Shown piece by piece: positions 62,732 through 64,000 of a DNA stretch of 64,000 bases. Source of the DNA: Bradyrhizobium roseum (GTDB taxonomy: Bacteria; Pseudomonadota; Alphaproteobacteria; Rhizobiales; Xanthobacteraceae). Both the position numbers and the translations under genes were made by a program. Positions within the stretch are counted from its first letter, which is position 1, and every line of letters starts with the position of its first letter. The notes under the pieces were generated by a model. That model did not search any database, was not told where the DNA came from, and saw only the letters and a program-made list of their open reading frames with translations. The DNA is taken from NCBI RefSeq assembly GCF_030413175.1, contig NZ_CP129212.1:2418001-2482000 (forward strand), given 5' to 3'.

Positions 62732-64000
62732 ATGTCTTTACAGACGATGCCATCCCAGACCACCCCTTCCGAGACCGAAACCCGGTCAAATCGCGTCGAA
62801 GACGCGGAAGATGCCAGGCTGAGGACCGATATCCGACTGCTCGGGCGGATTCTTGGCGATACCGTCCGAGATCAGGAAGGCGCGGAGGTGTTCGACCTGG
62901 TCGAGCGCATCCGCCAGACCTCGATCCGGTTCCATCGCGACGAGGACAAGCTGGCGCGCCGGGAGCTGGAGGCCATGCTCGACGGCATGTCGACCGCCGA
63001 CACGGTCCGGATCGTCCGCGCCTTCAGCTATTTCTCGCATCTCGCCAACATCGCCGAAGACCAGAACAACATCCGCCAGATGCGCGGGTGGGGTGTCGGT
63101 GGCGGACCGCGAACGGGCGCGCTTGCGCAGACATTGTCTCACGCCAAGGCGGCCGGCTTCAGCGCCGCCGATCTGCTGCGGTTCTTCGCGGACGCGCAGG
63201 TCAGTCCGGTGCTGACGGCCCACCCAACCGAAGTCCGCCGCAAGAGCACGATGGACCGCGAGATGGAAGTCGCGGCGCTGCTCGACCGGCGGGAACGCAT
63301 GAGGATGACGCCGGAGGAAGCCGACGCCAGCGACGAGCAATTGCGCCGCGCCGTGCTGACGCTGTGGCAGACCAACCTGTTGCGCCGGACCAAGCTGACG
63401 GTGCTCGACGAGGTCGAGAATGGCCTGTCGTTCTACGACTACACGTTCCTGCACGAAGTGCCCCGGCTGCATTGCGCGCTGGAGGACCAGCTGAACCAGG
63501 AAGAGGGGACGTCCGGCGAACTGGCGTCCTTCCTGACCATGGGTAGCTGGATCGGCGGCGATCGCGACGGCAACCCGTTCGTGACAGCCGATGTCATGCG
63601 CGGCACGCTGCACCTGCAGTCGAGCCGGGTAATGAACTTCTATCTTGAGGAGCTGCATGCCCTCGGATCGGAGCTGTCGCTGGCGGCGCATCTTGCCGAC
63701 GTCTCCGACGAACTGCGCGAACTTGCAGCGCGCTCGCCGGACACCTCGCCGCACCGCAGCGGCGAACCGTATCGGCTGGTGGTATCCGGCATCTATGCCC
63801 GGCTCACGGCCACCGCGCTGCGACTGGAAGTCGAAACCACCCGCCGGCCGGTCGGTGAGGCCGCGCCTTATGCCAGCGTCAAGGAATTCAAGGCCGAGCT
63901 GGATGTGCTCGACCGCTCGTTGATCGCGAACAATTCCGGCGTGATCGCGCGCGGGCGGCTGCGGCTGTTGCGCCGCGCCGCGGATTGCTTCGGCTTCCAT
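62732..64000 (+). CDS. ppc: Phosphoenolpyruvate carboxylase (3' part outside window)
   Basis: The N-terminal 423 residues of PEP carboxylase, which fixes bicarbonate onto phosphoenolpyruvate to make oxaloacetate. The catalytic-histidine motif [13 protein letters not shown] lies near residue 165, and [18 protein letters not shown] near residue 272 carries the PEP-binding part. The frame stays open to the right edge. GAGG lies about 10 bases before the ATG. The N-terminal ~30 residues are polar and variable, as in rhizobial homologs. It links the acyl-CoA/C4-acid region to anaplerosis. Confidence 0.97.
   Translation, partial: MSLQTMPSQTTPSETETRSNRVEDAEDARLRTDIRLLGRILGDTVRDQEGAEVFDLVERIRQTSIRFHRDEDKLARRELEAMLDGMSTADTVRIVRAFSYFSHLANIAEDQNNIRQMRGWGVGGGPRTGALAQTLSHAKAAGFSAADLLRFFADAQVSPVLTAHPTEVRRKSTMDREMEVAALLDRRERMRMTPEEADASDEQLRRAVLTLWQTNLLRRTKLTVLDEVENGLSFYDYTFLHEVPRLHCALEDQLNQEEGTSGELASFLTMGSWIGGDRDGNPFVTADVMRGTLHLQSSRVMNFYLEELHALGSELSLAAHLADVSDELRELAARSPDTSPHRSGEPYRLVVSGIYARLTATALRLEVETTRRPVGEAAPYASVKEFKAELDVLDRSLIANNSGVIARGRLRLLRRAADCFGFH

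Overview
The window looks like a chromosomal segment from a Bradyrhizobium-type alphaproteobacterium (order Hyphomicrobiales). The evidence is high GC with strong third-position bias, many tripartite and ABC uptake systems, an unusual density of acyl-CoA genes, and short palindromic intergenic repeats of the kind scattered through Bradyrhizobium genomes. This assignment rests on style and is not a species call. I found no rRNA, tRNA, CRISPR array, intact insertion sequence, prophage or replication origin.

Layout. 1-7216 (all minus): a GntR regulator followed by a TRAP transporter (DctP-DctQ-DctM), a cyclase-family hydrolase and a LivK/LivH/LivM-type ABC uptake system cut by the window edge. 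7337-11641 (minus): an orphan TctC-type binding protein, an IorA/IorB-like molybdenum hydroxylase and a molybdate-binding-like protein without a signal peptide. 11818-18066 (plus): a Tat-exported binding protein, an MmgE/PrpD protein, an SDR lacking the usual catalytic Tyr, a molybdopterin oxidoreductase and a crotonase. 18593-22975: an RND efflux adaptor and pump. 23194-28861: a YdiJ/GlcD-like flavo-iron-sulfur dehydrogenase with a GlcG-like protein, divergent from serine-glyoxylate aminotransferase and an atypical crotonase.

28897-35856 holds two small exported proteins, one a collagen-like lipoprotein. Next to them is a compact set (class II aldolase, MTA phosphorylase, methylthioribose-1-phosphate isomerase) that matches the DHAP shunt for 5'-deoxyadenosine/methylthioadenosine salvage. 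It is wrapped by the three parts of a tripartite tricarboxylate (TTT) transporter. 36041-45670 carries a divergent AroQ, a class III CoA-transferase, a large repeat-bearing metzincin/RTX protease, a lower-GC stretch with an acyltransferase, a flippase-like protein and RfbA. 45748-51470 carries an ACAD10/11-like dehydrogenase, an M20 amidohydrolase, a VOC protein, HtpX and PPK2.

51601-62535 is a dense acyl-CoA region: SDR, four-step crotonase/ligase/dehydrogenase genes, and an APH-like kinase plus small DUF6285-like protein that resemble LvaA/LvaB of levulinate catabolism. Together with the ACAD10/11-like dehydrogenase these could form a split 4-hydroxyacyl-CoA route. The window ends inside phosphoenolpyruvate carboxylase.

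The common theme is scavenging: uptake of organic acids, activation to CoA esters, oxidation, and handling of glycolate/glyoxylate and nucleoside by-products. The two most interesting points are the transporter-wrapped DHAP-shunt set and the split kinase/dehydrogenase system for 4-hydroxy acids.
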